From assembly GCA_965230755.1 (NCBI GenBank), contig CBDDLT010000010.1, positions 124,001 through 188,000 of the forward strand: a stretch of 64,000 nucleotides of DNA, given 5' to 3'. This DNA is from DATFJT01 sp965230755 (lineage in GTDB: Bacteria; Bacteroidota; Bacteroidia; Chitinophagales; Saprospiraceae). Positions within the stretch are counted from its first letter, which is position 1. Every line of letters begins with the position of its first letter. The position numbers were made by a program, and so were the translations under genes. The notes beneath the pieces were generated by a model, which ran no database searches, had not been told where the DNA came from, and saw only the letters and a program-made list of their open reading frames with translations. Shown one piece after another: positions 18,075 to 26,720 of this stretch.

Positions 18075-18797
18075 TCATAGTTCTCCAATTATTATGTCTG
18101 AGCCTGAATAATCATTATTGGACAATTCATGCCAATGTCGTATTCTTGGAAGTCGCATATCTCCTATTGAGATGGAACCCTCATAATACAAGCGTTCCCC
18201 CTTCGTATTGTCGTCGGGAAAGATGATCTCCATTCCTTTAAACTCAAATTTGGATTTTGAGATATAAATAATCCAATTCATAGAAAACATTGCCTCCTTT
18301 AATTCAATTGGAATTTTATAACAGAGTTGATTATTGTAAATACTGCTTTCGACTTCCCCTATCCTATTTAATGACGCTTTATCTAATGACATTGGTAATC
18401 CATAGAGCATTTTGTAAAATTCGTGATATCCTTTATTGCGTTCTGGAGTCAATCGATACTTCGTGACCAGTTCGGGAGATATTTCCTCATTATCATCCAG
18501 ATAAACTTTTGAAACCCCTTTATCATCAATGATATGCTTTGACAAATGATTGTCTCTATTCCTTATCAACTCAAATGAATGATCCTGATTATTTAATGAC
18601 AATACGGAATATCTCGAGGGATTTCCTATTCTAGGTTCTTGAATTCGAATCGACATATCGAATTCGTCCCAATTATCTTTTGGATCATGGTATTTAATAC
18701 TTTGATACAATACTTCTTCACCACTTAATTTATTTTTTTCATCTGTTGCACATGAGGCTAAGATCAAAATCATGAGCCATTCGATATTCATTTTCAT
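18075..18797 (-). CDS. Hypothetical lipoprotein (DUF6503-like)
   Basis: Short N-terminus with lipobox-like ILASC (Cys 15), followed by a beta-rich domain beginning GEEVLYQSIKYHDPKDNWDE. This opening and the regular beta pattern resemble the DUF6503 outer-membrane lipoprotein group of Bacteroidota; that assignment is from memory of the family and is tentative. Function unknown; probably anchored in the outer membrane facing the periplasm. Confidence 0.6.
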   Translation of the reverse strand: MKMNIEWLMILILASCATDEKNKLSGEEVLYQSIKYHDPKDNWDEFDMSIRIQEPRIGNPSRYSVLSLNNQDHSFELIRNRDNHLSKHIIDDKGVSKVYLDDNEEISPELVTKYRLTPERNKGYHEFYKMLYGLPMSLDKASLNRIGEVESSIYNNQLCYKIPIELKEAMFSMNWIIYISKSKFEFKGMEIIFPDDNTKGERLYYEGSISIGDMRLPRIRHWHELSNNDYSGSDIIIGEL

Positions 18798-18938
18798 AAG
18801 ATTCTTATTGATAGATGATAAAAGTTCAATTTAAAATCATTTTCAAGTTCAGTTACTGACTACAAATCTATTCTTTTGGCTACTATCGGGTTTATTGGGA
18901 TTATTATTATTGAATTTTTGAAATAGGAATTAGTATAT

Positions 18939-19871
18939 TCAAAAATATATCCAATGCCCTTTCACTCGACCAAGACCATCAATTTCTATAGCCGGTGCCG
19001 GAATCTTAACAAAATTCAAGGCTTGAAAAAAACCTTTTAAGAATTTTGATTGTGTTGGAATCTTAGTCCAGTCTATATCTGGAGAAAGGAAAAATTGTCG
19101 ATACCGTTTTACTTCTGGCAAGGGAACACCCCGCCAGGATGTCTTATTCTCGAACTCACCAAACATACCATTTGCACTATAACCAATCGCTATATTCAAC
19201 CAATCCGGAGCTTTATCCTTCCACACTAAGTTATTTAGATTGGTGCTCAGCCAATAGGTATGGCCGTTATAATCATTGAACAAACTTTCCAAAGTGTTAT
19301 CTCCTAAATACCCATTGGATTGTGAAGCATAGCTCGATCTATAAAAACTGAACTTATACTGCAATACCTGTTCGTCAAATAACAGCTCTTGGCCAATCAC
19401 GAGCAATGAACCTGCCGTATTAGCAGCCATATCACTCCATGAAAATCCCCAACCTTCGTAAAGTCCATCGAATATTTCTATAGGTGTTTGAAGGATCAGG
19501 CCCATGCTTCCTCCGTACAAAAGAGATTTCTTTTTGCTGAGTCCAGCATTCCGTAACCATTGGTAGCACAGATAACTTTCTATATAAGCTCCATAGGCAT
19601 GTCCCATTTTATCAATCTGCAAATAACCCTTACTATCATTATAAAAGTGGAATGGCACTCTCTCCTTATCCTTGTACCAAACAAACTGCAGGTAAGCCAT
19701 GCTTCCCAAATACAAAGCTGATTCCGTAATAATTGCGGCTCGAAGTTTGGATTTATTATTGGAGGGTTCCTCTGTTATTAAACTGTCCTGAGCATATGCC
19801 TCAATTCCGAAAAGACATACCAGTGAAATGCAAAATAGCTTAATTCCCGTCCTATAGAAATATGAGTTCAT
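18939..19871 (-). CDS. DUF2279 family exported protein
   Basis: Predicted periplasmic or outer-membrane-associated protein with signal peptide (FCISLVCLFGIEAYA). The DUF2279 core is visible as QIDKMGHAYGAYIESYL and WSDMAANTAGSLLVIGQ. The frame continues 8 codons upstream to an ATG at 19895, but the ATG at 19871 gives a signal peptide of normal length and was chosen. No enzymatic residues are recognised and the role of DUF2279 is unknown. Confidence 0.7.
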   Translation of the reverse strand: MNSYFYRTGIKLFCISLVCLFGIEAYAQDSLITEEPSNNKSKLRAAIITESALYLGSMAYLQFVWYKDKERVPFHFYNDSKGYLQIDKMGHAYGAYIESYLCYQWLRNAGLSKKKSLLYGGSMGLILQTPIEIFDGLYEGWGFSWSDMAANTAGSLLVIGQELLFDEQVLQYKFSFYRSSYASQSNGYLGDNTLESLFNDYNGHTYWLSTNLNNLVWKDKAPDWLNIAIGYSANGMFGEFENKTSWRGVPLPEVKRYRQFFLSPDIDWTKIPTQSKFLKGFFQALNFVKIPAPAIEIDGLGRVKGHWIYF

Positions 19872-20020
19872 AAAGGAAGATGTGCAGTCATACATATGGG
19901 TGCCAGCCTTTTAGAACCTCGCTCCTAAATTTATACACCTTAAATCTCAAGAATATCGTATCACGAAAGCATTAGACACACCAATTCCACGATAACAATG
20001 TCACCAGATATACTACCTAC

Positions 20021-20455
20021 TTACTCGGTAAACTTATCCTCATAAAGTATGGTCGTACTATATTCAGAATTAAATATCCTCTTGATAATATCAAAAGCAG
20101 TAATGGTACCTTTTAATTCTCCGGAACTAGCTACGACAGGGATCGTCTTAAATCTTCCATCCGCGAATAGCTCTGCAGCTGTACCAATTTTGTCTTCCGG
20201 AGCTATCTTAACAATTCTCGTATTCATCACCTCTCCTACAGTAAGCCCCTCTACCGTAGTTCTATTTTCGTACTGCTTCCACATGTCATAGGTCGTTAAA
20301 ATACCCACTAAATTACCATTGTCGACAACGGGAAGCTGTTGCACACCAGAGGCCAGCATTTCATACGAGATTTCCCTTAGGCTTTTATCCGGATGTGTTA
20401 CTTCTGGGCTAGGATTCATAATTTCCTGGACTTTTTGGTTCATCATAATTTTCAA
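20021..20455 (-). CDS. CBS-domain pair protein
   Basis: A 144-residue protein consisting of two CBS motifs (about residues 10-65 and 78-135): VQEIMNPSPEVTHPDKSLREI with VDNGNLVGILTTYDM, then VGEVMNTRIVKIAPEDKIG with GELKGTITAFDIIKRI. Such pairs bind adenine nucleotides and sense energy state. With no fused enzyme and no obvious partner next to it, the client is unknown. Confidence 0.88.
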   Translation of the reverse strand: MKIMMNQKVQEIMNPSPEVTHPDKSLREISYEMLASGVQQLPVVDNGNLVGILTTYDMWKQYENRTTVEGLTVGEVMNTRIVKIAPEDKIGTAAELFADGRFKTIPVVASSGELKGTITAFDIIKRIFNSEYSTTILYEDKFTE

Positions 20456-20656
20456 TGTTTAAGACTAGAAATTCAAGTGTATATTGTTCTTCCTTTAAGA
20501 TAATAAAAAAAACTAAAACGGATACGCTGCAAGGGAATAAGGGAAAATGTAAATTTTCAGAATAAAACTTAATTTATTTAGAATTCTATGGTTTTTAAAC
20601 TGTCCTGAGTATATATATTGATTCTAAATAGACCATTCAGTGAGATACTCTATGAC

Positions 20657-21013
20657 CTATTTGGCATTTTCTATCTGCCGTTTAACTTCTCTCTTAATTC
20701 CGGAAAGAACGACTTTTGCCATTAATAGTAAAAAACCGGCATAACAACCCAAAAATATTATCCCTAGTCTCCAAAAGTCAAAGGAATAATCCGAATAATA
20801 TATTGACAACGCTACCCAAAACAAAGCAATGAGAGAAAGATTAAAAATCAAATATTTTCTAAGTCCTTTGGTATCTCCTTTTTTTAGATTTTCCTCCTTA
20901 GCTATGTCGTATAGCTTATAAGGTGGATAAAAGAACTCTGAATAATTCCAGTGAACTTCCAACTGATTGTTTTCTGTATAATTTATCCGAATTTTTCTGG
21001 AGTCTTTAATCAT
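20657..21013 (-). CDS. Small two-helix membrane protein, unknown
   Basis: A 118-residue protein with a soluble N-terminal part (about 1-50) and two predicted membrane helices (about 52-72, FNLSLIALFWVALSIYY, and 80-105, LGIIFLGCYAGFLLLMAKVVL), ending in a charged helix. No family is recognised. The nearest minus-strand gene upstream starts at 22520 and ends 58 bp before this one. Confidence 0.5.
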   Translation of the reverse strand: MIKDSRKIRINYTENNQLEVHWNYSEFFYPPYKLYDIAKEENLKKGDTKGLRKYLIFNLSLIALFWVALSIYYSDYSFDFWRLGIIFLGCYAGFLLLMAKVVLSGIKREVKRQIENAK

Positions 21014-21071
21014 TTGATTCCAGATTACAGCTCAGGATTTAATCGCATCTTATTTAAGCTTTCTTAAATCG

Positions 21072-22520
21072 TTAATCAACAACAATAACTTTTCCCTTTA
21101 TGATGTGTTCCTTTTGATCAGATCTTATATGGTATAAATAAGTCCCATGAGCTAGTTTAGAAAGGTCGACTTCAATAAGGTCCCCCATAAATTCTCTAGA
21201 TAAGACTGCAGTACCCTGTGAGTTATATATCAATAAATGTCTTTTTTCTTCGTCGCTTATACTTCCGTCAATTTCAAATGTCACTTTGAATCTTGCAGGG
21301 TTCGGATATACTCTAGCATTAAGAACAGCCTCAGAAGTCTCTTGTATCAATTCATCAACCACATAAAAAGCCTTTGGTCTTAAACTAGTTTGTGAGATTT
21401 GACCAGAATCCGATATTAGGGTTCTCATCACAAATGCTGTTACATATCGTTCCTGATCTGTTCTAACAAAGCTACCGGCTAGAATAACGTGATTAGAATC
21501 TATGGTCCCAATTCTAAGACTACTAATCTTGTGATATTCCGTAGGTATTTCTTTTTGCCAAATCTGTTTTCCTGATTCAAGATCATATTCTTGGAGATAA
21601 ATCGTATTTCCATGAATGCCATGATCAATTGAAAAAAGTCGATCTTGATGCATGTAGAAACGTTCGTTCCAACCATGACTTATACCTTTAACATGAAAGG
21701 CATTGAATTCATTACCCTTTGTATCAATTTCTATCACAGTGGTAATTCTATCAGCATTTTTTCCTTTTAATAAATATCCTCTTTGGGTAACAAACAAGTC
21801 CTGAACAGTAACCAAACGATCTTTAAAACTCCTAACCCAAGTTATTTCTCCATTGGTAATGAAAATAACTTTGACATAATGATTAGTAATAATTGACTTT
21901 TCATTCACTTCACGCAATTGAGCAATCAATAAATATTGATCCTCATTAACTTTGATGCCCCATGGAACATGGATATCCAACTCCCCATCAATGAGATCAG
22001 CATAAGGAAACGAATATTTATTTAAAGAGTCGTTTAAGGATAACTCAATGATGTGATATTCATCACCGTGTGTTCTCCAGTCTATTCTGAGGATGCTTAT
22101 TCCATCTTTGTTTTCAATGATCTGGTCAAAAGAGTATTTATTATCCAATTCCTTGGTCGTAATTCTATCTCCCTGAGCATTGAACAAGTTGAAGGTATTA
22201 ACCCAATCTCCATCGCATTTTGTTGAAACAGAAACAACACTATCTTGACCATAAGGAATATAAAAAGCGCTGGCATGACAATCATAAGCTCTAAAATAAC
22301 TGATCAATTCACCATCCTTATTAAGTTCAATAAGGCCTGTTCTATAGTCCTTTCCTGATTTGGACATAAAAGCTATATTATGATAAGTGTTATTTTCATT
22401 TCCAGCCCATGTTCGATTGACGGTCGTATTATTCTTGTCAAATTCAAACACCCAAGTTTGGCTATTTGCACAATTGAAGGATAAGCTCAAAATCAAAAAG
22501 AAATACAATCTAACTTTCAT
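21072..22520 (-). CDS. Secreted protein with T9SS C-terminal sorting domain
   Basis: Signal peptide (about residues 1-20, ending FNCANSQ), a long beta-propeller-like body with repeated hydrophobic strands (about 25-390), and a C-terminal type A T9SS sorting domain (about 405-482) opening VYPNPARFKVTFEI and closing LAHGTYLYHIRS then KGKVIVVD. It should be exported by Sec and moved across the outer membrane by T9SS, with cleavage of the sorting domain. Substrate or partner unknown. Confidence 0.78.
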   Translation of the reverse strand: MKVRLYFFLILSLSFNCANSQTWVFEFDKNNTTVNRTWAGNENNTYHNIAFMSKSGKDYRTGLIELNKDGELISYFRAYDCHASAFYIPYGQDSVVSVSTKCDGDWVNTFNLFNAQGDRITTKELDNKYSFDQIIENKDGISILRIDWRTHGDEYHIIELSLNDSLNKYSFPYADLIDGELDIHVPWGIKVNEDQYLLIAQLREVNEKSIITNHYVKVIFITNGEITWVRSFKDRLVTVQDLFVTQRGYLLKGKNADRITTVIEIDTKGNEFNAFHVKGISHGWNERFYMHQDRLFSIDHGIHGNTIYLQEYDLESGKQIWQKEIPTEYHKISSLRIGTIDSNHVILAGSFVRTDQERYVTAFVMRTLISDSGQISQTSLRPKAFYVVDELIQETSEAVLNARVYPNPARFKVTFEIDGSISDEEKRHLLIYNSQGTAVLSREFMGDLIEVDLSKLAHGTYLYHIRSDQKEHIIKGKVIVVD

Positions 22521-22578
22521 AGTATTATGCTTAAGGTAATTTACTAATTGAGTGCTTATTATTGCTCAAGTACATGAT

Positions 22579-23472
22579 TTATAGTTTAACAATTTTCTTA
22601 GTAAAAAGTGCATCATCTATCTCAACCCACAAAAAATAAGTACCCGGTTTCAAAGATCTCAAATCAAGTTTAGTATGTTTTACCAATTTCGTTTCAGTAT
22701 TGAGTATACGTCTCCCAATAGGATCCATCAAAATTATGCTACAACTCTTATTTTCACTAACATCAATTGTCAAGAAATCACTTACTGGATTAGGATGAAC
22801 TTGGACGTCTGTTGCAGCATCAAAATCAAAATTATTGCTTACTAATTCATCACATTCAGGGATCTCCAGTATTTCAAGAATATTTCTATCACTGATTGAA
22901 ACAATCTCATCATGCAGAGAAAAGCACCTCAAATCTCCAAGTCCTTCATCACCCAAAAATCTAAGTCCTTGAATTAATCCTTTGTTTGTTCCAATTCCCT
23001 CATAGATTTTATTTCCTCTATTGGTATAGAAGATTTTTCTCCATTCGCCACCGATCCTTAAAGAATCAATTCGATCAACCCATTCCGAGCTGTTAGGACT
23101 TTCAACTTCTTGACCGATTCGTAAATCAAAATCTATTATAAGCTGATCTCTAAAACCAAACCAATGATAGAATTTCTTTTCTTATTGCCTTAAGAAACTA
23201 AGTCCTGAATAAGTGAATTGATATTTGATAGAATCCAGTCTACGATTTGTCACAATTTCAGTGCCTGTTCTTTGAATCTTTTTGTATTGAATATTTTCAA
23301 TGATAGTATCTCCTACCACTTCGTTCCATTCAAGTTTGAACCAAGTATCAAAATAATCACCCCTAACCGTATACCATTTGGCACTTTCGTGAAGATAATT
23401 CTGAGCATTCAAAGTTTCACCGGATATAAAAACAAGGTAGAATATCGCAAGGAATAAATATCTGTTCATCAT
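22579..23472 (-). pseudogene. Secreted T9SS protein interrupted by an in-frame TAA
   Basis: Codons run in one frame from an ATG at 23472 (signal peptide YLFLAIFYLVFISGETLNAQ) to a C-terminal sorting domain (VHPNPVSDFLTIDV, then LKPGTYFLWVEI and TKKIVKL) ending at 22579. The only interruption is a single TAA at 23182-23184, between ...GLSFLRQ and EKKFYHWFGF. Both halves keep a protein-like composition and the frame does not change, so this is one gene of about 296 sense codons with a nonsense mutation rather than two genes. The downstream half has no ATG of its own near the break. Readthrough, recent inactivation or a base-calling error are all possible. Confidence 0.75.
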
Positions 23473-23811
23473 TATTTATGTTTGGTAAGTGTATCTAATA
23501 TCATAGATAACATAGGGTTTAAACGTTATCGCTGAATCTTTTGACAATTTAGTGATGTTTGGATTGCTATTCAAGTAGTTGAAGGGATTTGTTGTTTAGT
23601 TTGATGTATTCTTGTAGAAGATATTCTGATTTCGTGGAATCCAGGTCTATGATTATAGGGGTATCGTTTGAAATACCATATTACAATCTCCACTTAGCAT
23701 CTGTACATCTCAATTATGTTAAGTAGGATTTGTATAAAAGTTAGGTTTTAATATTCTTCAGTAGTCTGGACCTGTCCGCCATTGGTGGAAACTACTTAAA
23801 ACGGGAAATTT
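23473..23811. other. Non-coding interval between the broken T9SS gene and the cassette array
   Basis: About 340 bp with no convincing ORF on either strand. It should hold the promoter of the interrupted T9SS gene and the distal border of the cassette array. No intact attC is visible here; isolated GTTRRRY-like strings (GTTAAGT near 23719, GTTAGGT near 23740) lack a paired AAC box at suitable distance. An imperfect inverted repeat at 23757-23799 is listed separately. Confidence 0.6.
23757..23799. repeat. Imperfect inverted repeat beside the TM2 cassette
   Basis: The 9-bp arms TTCAGTAGT and ACTACTTAA (one mismatch) flank a 25-bp GC-richer centre containing a possible inner TCC/GGA pairing. It lies just past the stop codon of the TM2 gene. 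It could be an eroded attC, a terminator without a T tract, or the remnant of a mobile element; none can be confirmed by eye. Confidence 0.35.
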
Positions 23812-24132
23812 CTACAATCTTGATTTTCGCTCGAGAAACTCAGCATCGGTGATTATACCTTTTTCTCTTAATTCATTTAATTTTCCAATTTCCTCAGCTA
23901 CACCAAACGAACTTATGCCTGCATTCTTTCCATCATTATACTTTGAATTAAATTCTTGTTCGCTCATTGCTAGAAATAAGATAAACTCGACAAATGCTAT
24001 TAATGCTGGTATAAAAGTCCAACAAAATACTAGATACAATAAACCTTGCATGGTTTTACCCAAATAGAATTTATGAACACCTAATCCTCCTAGTAGAAAT
24101 GCCAATATTGCGGCAGTTGTTTTGTTTTTCAT
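23812..24132 (-). CDS. TM2/SHOCT membrane protein (cassette 5)
   Basis: A 106-residue protein: TM2 domain (about residues 4-58; TTAAILAFLLGGLGVHKFYLG then GLLYLVFCWTFIPALIAFVEF) with two membrane helices joined by a short turn, and a C-terminal SHOCT-like helix (LNELREKGIITDAEFLERKSRL). TM2 proteins are widespread small membrane proteins of unclear role. It lies 35 bp after attC B, consistent with being the ORF of the last cassette; no matching attC was found after its stop codon. Confidence 0.82.
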   Translation of the reverse strand: MKNKTTAAILAFLLGGLGVHKFYLGKTMQGLLYLVFCWTFIPALIAFVEFILFLAMSEQEFNSKYNDGKNAGISSFGVAEEIGKLNELREKGIITDAEFLERKSRL

Positions 24133-24166
24133 TTTATCAAATTATGTTTATTTAATATTACTTTTA

Positions 24167-24237
24167 GTTTAACGGATAATGATATCGATCGTCTCTCTGA
24201 GGTACGAAGAGATATGATCTGATATCTATTGTTAGGC
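24167..24237 (-). repeat. attC site B (between cassettes 4 and 5)
   Basis: A 71-bp site bounded on the plus strand by GTTTAAC (24167-24173) and GTTAGGC (24231-24237). The interior folds with GATATC/GATATC, GATC/GAT and TCTCT/AGAGA segments separated by single unpaired bases, the bulged stem typical of attC. It begins 7 bp past the stop codon of the decarboxylase-like gene. Confidence 0.8.
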
Positions 24238-24244
24238 ATCGTAT

Positions 24245-24979
24245 TTATTTGTTTTTAGGTAGTTTTAGAATCATATTTTGACCTAATTTTAAATCATCAA
24301 CATGACCTGCTAAATTTTCTTTTTTCAATTTCATGTGTATATGCATATTGGTAGTATGATGTGTAAATATTGCATGATGCGAATCTGAATAGAATCCCAA
24401 TAAATCCACTTCCTTATTTTTTAGTGTTCCATTTAGCCCTGATGAAATATGTTTTTCATGAGAATGTTCATTGTCTCCATCTTTCCAATCAATAATATGC
24501 CAGCTTATCTCATTCGCAATTCCTTCTACTAAGAATGGGAAAGGCTTTTTATTGTCTATGTTATGTTTTTTAGCTGCTTGTTTAATAAATTTTTCAAAAT
24601 CATCCATTGTAATGATTGTATTTGGTATTTGAACTTTAATCCAGTTTTCGACAGTTGCATATACTAAAAGTGTTGCTTGATTAGAGTAGGAGTGATCAAA
24701 CTTCATTTTTCCATCTACTATATAAGTGTTGTAAGGTTCACTATTAAATATTTGAATTTCTCCTTTCAAATTTTCGATCGCTCCTAATGCATACAAATTT
24801 TTAAGATCCCTTAGATCCTTTAGGTTTGCTTTGGCTGATATATCTCCTTTGTGCATCATGTTCTTTAATGCACCTTTAAATTCAACTGTAAATGTTTGGT
24901 TTATGTTTGTTGAATTTTGACATGAGCAAAACATTAAAAATGCAAGGAATAATCTGACTTTATTTAAAGCTATTCTCAT
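24245..24979 (-). CDS. Acetolactate-decarboxylase-like lipoprotein (cassette 4)
   Basis: A 244-residue protein with a lipoprotein-type N-terminus (LFLAFLMFCSC) and a body like the alpha-acetolactate decarboxylase fold. The zinc-ligand triad is visible as His 213 and 215 (MHIHMK) and His 226 (AGHVDD), spacing 2 and 11, the same as His 194/196/207 of the Bacillus enzyme. The acidic ligand is in NLKGEIQIF. The segment where the enzyme carries its active-site Arg reads PFLVEGIANEISWH and appears to lack it, so canonical acetoin formation is doubtful. Export as a lipoprotein is also unlike cytoplasmic AlsD/BudA. Possibly a related zinc-binding periplasmic protein. Confidence 0.7.
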   Translation of the reverse strand: MRIALNKVRLFLAFLMFCSCQNSTNINQTFTVEFKGALKNMMHKGDISAKANLKDLRDLKNLYALGAIENLKGEIQIFNSEPYNTYIVDGKMKFDHSYSNQATLLVYATVENWIKVQIPNTIITMDDFEKFIKQAAKKHNIDNKKPFPFLVEGIANEISWHIIDWKDGDNEHSHEKHISSGLNGTLKNKEVDLLGFYSDSHHAIFTHHTTNMHIHMKLKKENLAGHVDDLKLGQNMILKLPKNK

Positions 24980-24997
24980 TTTTTCAATTTTTATGAT

Positions 24998-25062
24998 GCC
25001 TAACGGTGAATGATATGCGGAGGACGACCAAAGGGAGTCTTACGTCATATCTAATGTTAGGC
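24998..25062 (-). repeat. attC site A (between cassettes 3 and 4)
   Basis: A 65-bp site with perfectly complementary ends GCCTAAC (24998-25004) and GTTAGGC (25056-25062), both matching the RYYYAAC/GTTRRRY consensus. The interior forms GATATG/CATATC and CG/CG pairs with an unpaired A, then GAC/GTC round a loop. It starts 7 bp past the kinase stop codon and ends 18 bp before the next ORF. Confidence 0.88.
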
Positions 25063-25069
25063 ACTGGCA

Positions 25070-26095
25070 TCATTTGCCTTTTGTAACAATTCTCGTCAAT
25101 AATTTTTTTATGTGCTTTTCATGTTCCCCTTTTAAATCGCAGCTTTTGGATTCAGAGTTTACAGCTCTTAATTTCTTTTCATCTTTTCCTTTAAATAAGT
25201 CGAAATCATAGCATCCTCTGCTTTGTTTTATAGATTGAGCATGGTAGTACATATCACGAACCTTACACTTCCATACTGTTCCATTTGGAATTGTGTACGG
25301 CAGCCATGAGGCATGAATTCTTACTTTTTCCAATGCATGTCTAAAGTCACTTGCGGATTGATATCTTTCATCAGGATTTACACTTAATGCACGGTTTATT
25401 ATCGTTCTTATTTGAGTAGGAACAAATGGTCTATAATCATTTCGATTTGGGAATGAACCTTCTTTAATTAATTCCAACAAATCATCTGGATCTATTGTCA
25501 TCGGTAAATAAGCGTCACCATTCACCATTCTATAAAGCGTTACGCCTAAAGCGTATATGTCTGATCTTTTATCGGTAATATCATCTGTAATTACTTCTGG
25601 TGCTAAATGACCGATATATCCATAAGGAGAAGCAGTTCCATCAATATCGACTTTTGTTGCTAAGCCGAAATCTGATAGTCTTCCATTCCCTTGATTATCA
25701 ATTAAAATATTAGCAGGCTTTATGTCTCTGTGTATAAATTCTTGAGCATGTGCATATTCAACTCCTCTACAAGCATCGTTAATTAATTTAATTGAACTCT
25801 CCAGTTCTAATACTGCTCCAGATGTAAGATCACTAATACTTCCATTTGGATAGTATTCCATAGCTATATACAACTGACCATCTGCTGTTTTTCCTGCATC
25901 AGTGATTTCAATTACATTCTTGTGCTTTAATGTCATCAATGTTTGAGGCTCCTCATAAAAATTTGTTGGATCACTTATTTTATGAGGTGGTACAAATTTG
26001 ATTGCTCTTTGGACTCCCAATGCTCTATCGTCACCAAGCCAAACTTCCCCAAATGCACCATTACCCAATCTTTTTTGTAAATCGTAATCTGGCAT
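25070..26095 (-). CDS. Eukaryotic-like Ser/Thr protein kinase (cassette 3)
   Basis: Complete Hanks-type kinase domain (about residues 5-260): glycine loop GNGAFGEVWLG (11-21), VAIK-type Lys 33, HRDIKPAN (122-129), DFG (142-144), APE (165-167) and a DIYALGVTLYRM F-helix. The catalytic residues are intact. Residues about 262-341 form a soluble Cys- and Lys-containing tail (HASWLPYTIPNGTVWKCK onward) of unknown family; there is no membrane helix and no PASTA domain, so it should be cytoplasmic. Only 3 bp separate it from the upstream partner gene, and both sit between one pair of attC sites, so they moved as a unit. Confidence 0.9.
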   Translation of the reverse strand: MPDYDLQKRLGNGAFGEVWLGDDRALGVQRAIKFVPPHKISDPTNFYEEPQTLMTLKHKNVIEITDAGKTADGQLYIAMEYYPNGSISDLTSGAVLELESSIKLINDACRGVEYAHAQEFIHRDIKPANILIDNQGNGRLSDFGLATKVDIDGTASPYGYIGHLAPEVITDDITDKRSDIYALGVTLYRMVNGDAYLPMTIDPDDLLELIKEGSFPNRNDYRPFVPTQIRTIINRALSVNPDERYQSASDFRHALEKVRIHASWLPYTIPNGTVWKCKVRDMYYHAQSIKQSRGCYDFDLFKGKDEKKLRAVNSESKSCDLKGEHEKHIKKLLTRIVTKGK

Positions 26096-26098
26096 ATT

Positions 26099-26554
26099 TT
26101 AATCTTTTGGAAGACCGCTTAATGCTGCTACACAAGCATCTTCATATTTTGATTTTGGCAAACCTTTAAATGCATCAAGAATCAATAGTTCACCTAAGTA
26201 CTTCGCTTTTCTTGCATTAGTTTTTGAATTAAGTTGCTTTTTAATTCGCCCTTCAATGGAAACTGGTTTTTCATGTGAAAAAATGGTCTCTTGCAGGATT
26301 CCTTCTAATTCTCCTCTTTTTGGATCTTTTGTTCTCGAAATGGGCTCGATTGCTTTAAAGATTGCAACATCAAATTCATTAGTATCTAAGATTTCAGTTA
26401 CTTCTTGTCTAAACCAAGATAATTTTTCGGGACGTGTTTCAAATTCAGGCATTTTGATATGATCGTACTTAATTGTTGTTGGATTATCTTGTTGTCCTTC
26501 AACTATTATATAGGAGAATTTATCTTTCCAACATCTGAATCCTATTGATTTCAT
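26099..26554 (-). CDS. Kinase-linked small protein, possible RNase H-like fold (cassette 3)
   Basis: A 151-residue soluble protein, first gene of the kinase cassette. The order of elements, a beta hairpin (KSIGFRCWKDKFSYIIVEG), a helix, a strand-Glu segment (VAIFKAIEPISR) and a late helix with Asp (KYEDACVAALSG), resembles the RNase H/RuvC-like fold and the DUF3010 group. The usual first catalytic Asp is not visible, so nuclease activity may be lost. The fold call is tentative. Its ORF starts 23 bp inside the cassette boundary. Confidence 0.55.
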   Translation of the reverse strand: MKSIGFRCWKDKFSYIIVEGQQDNPTTIKYDHIKMPEFETRPEKLSWFRQEVTEILDTNEFDVAIFKAIEPISRTKDPKRGELEGILQETIFSHEKPVSIEGRIKKQLNSKTNARKAKYLGELLILDAFKGLPKSKYEDACVAALSGLPKD

Positions 26555-26576
26555 ATTTTAATTTTTTTTTGCTTGT

Positions 26577-26634
26577 GCCTAACGTATAATTATATCCGCC
26601 GTGCGATAGCATGGCGTGATATGTAGTGTTATCG
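26577..26634 (-). repeat. attC site C (between cassettes 2 and 3)
   Basis: A 58-bp site bounded by GCCTAAC (26577-26583) and GTTATCG (26628-26634). On the minus strand it folds into ATATC/GATAT, CGCC/GGCG and TGC/GCA stems round a TATC loop, with single unpaired A and C bases: an almost ideal attC hairpin. The outer box departs from consensus but matches the 5' end of its own cassette. Confidence 0.85.
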
Positions 26635-26720
26635 ACTTTTATCATTTCATTTTTGTCAGAACAGGTAAAGGTTTAGTTTTAAAAAGTTGGCAAGAAAAAA
26701 TAATAATCCAAATTTATATT

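Noticed and set aside
22579..22956. Separate 125-codon gene with T9SS domain starting at a TTG
   Set aside because: The frame continues upstream without a break to the internal TAA and then to a signal peptide, so it is the 3' part of one interrupted gene.
23740..23800. Insertion-sequence end at the GGACCTGTCC stretch
   Set aside because: No transposase ORF and no matching opposite end with target duplication is visible; kept only as an unexplained inverted repeat.
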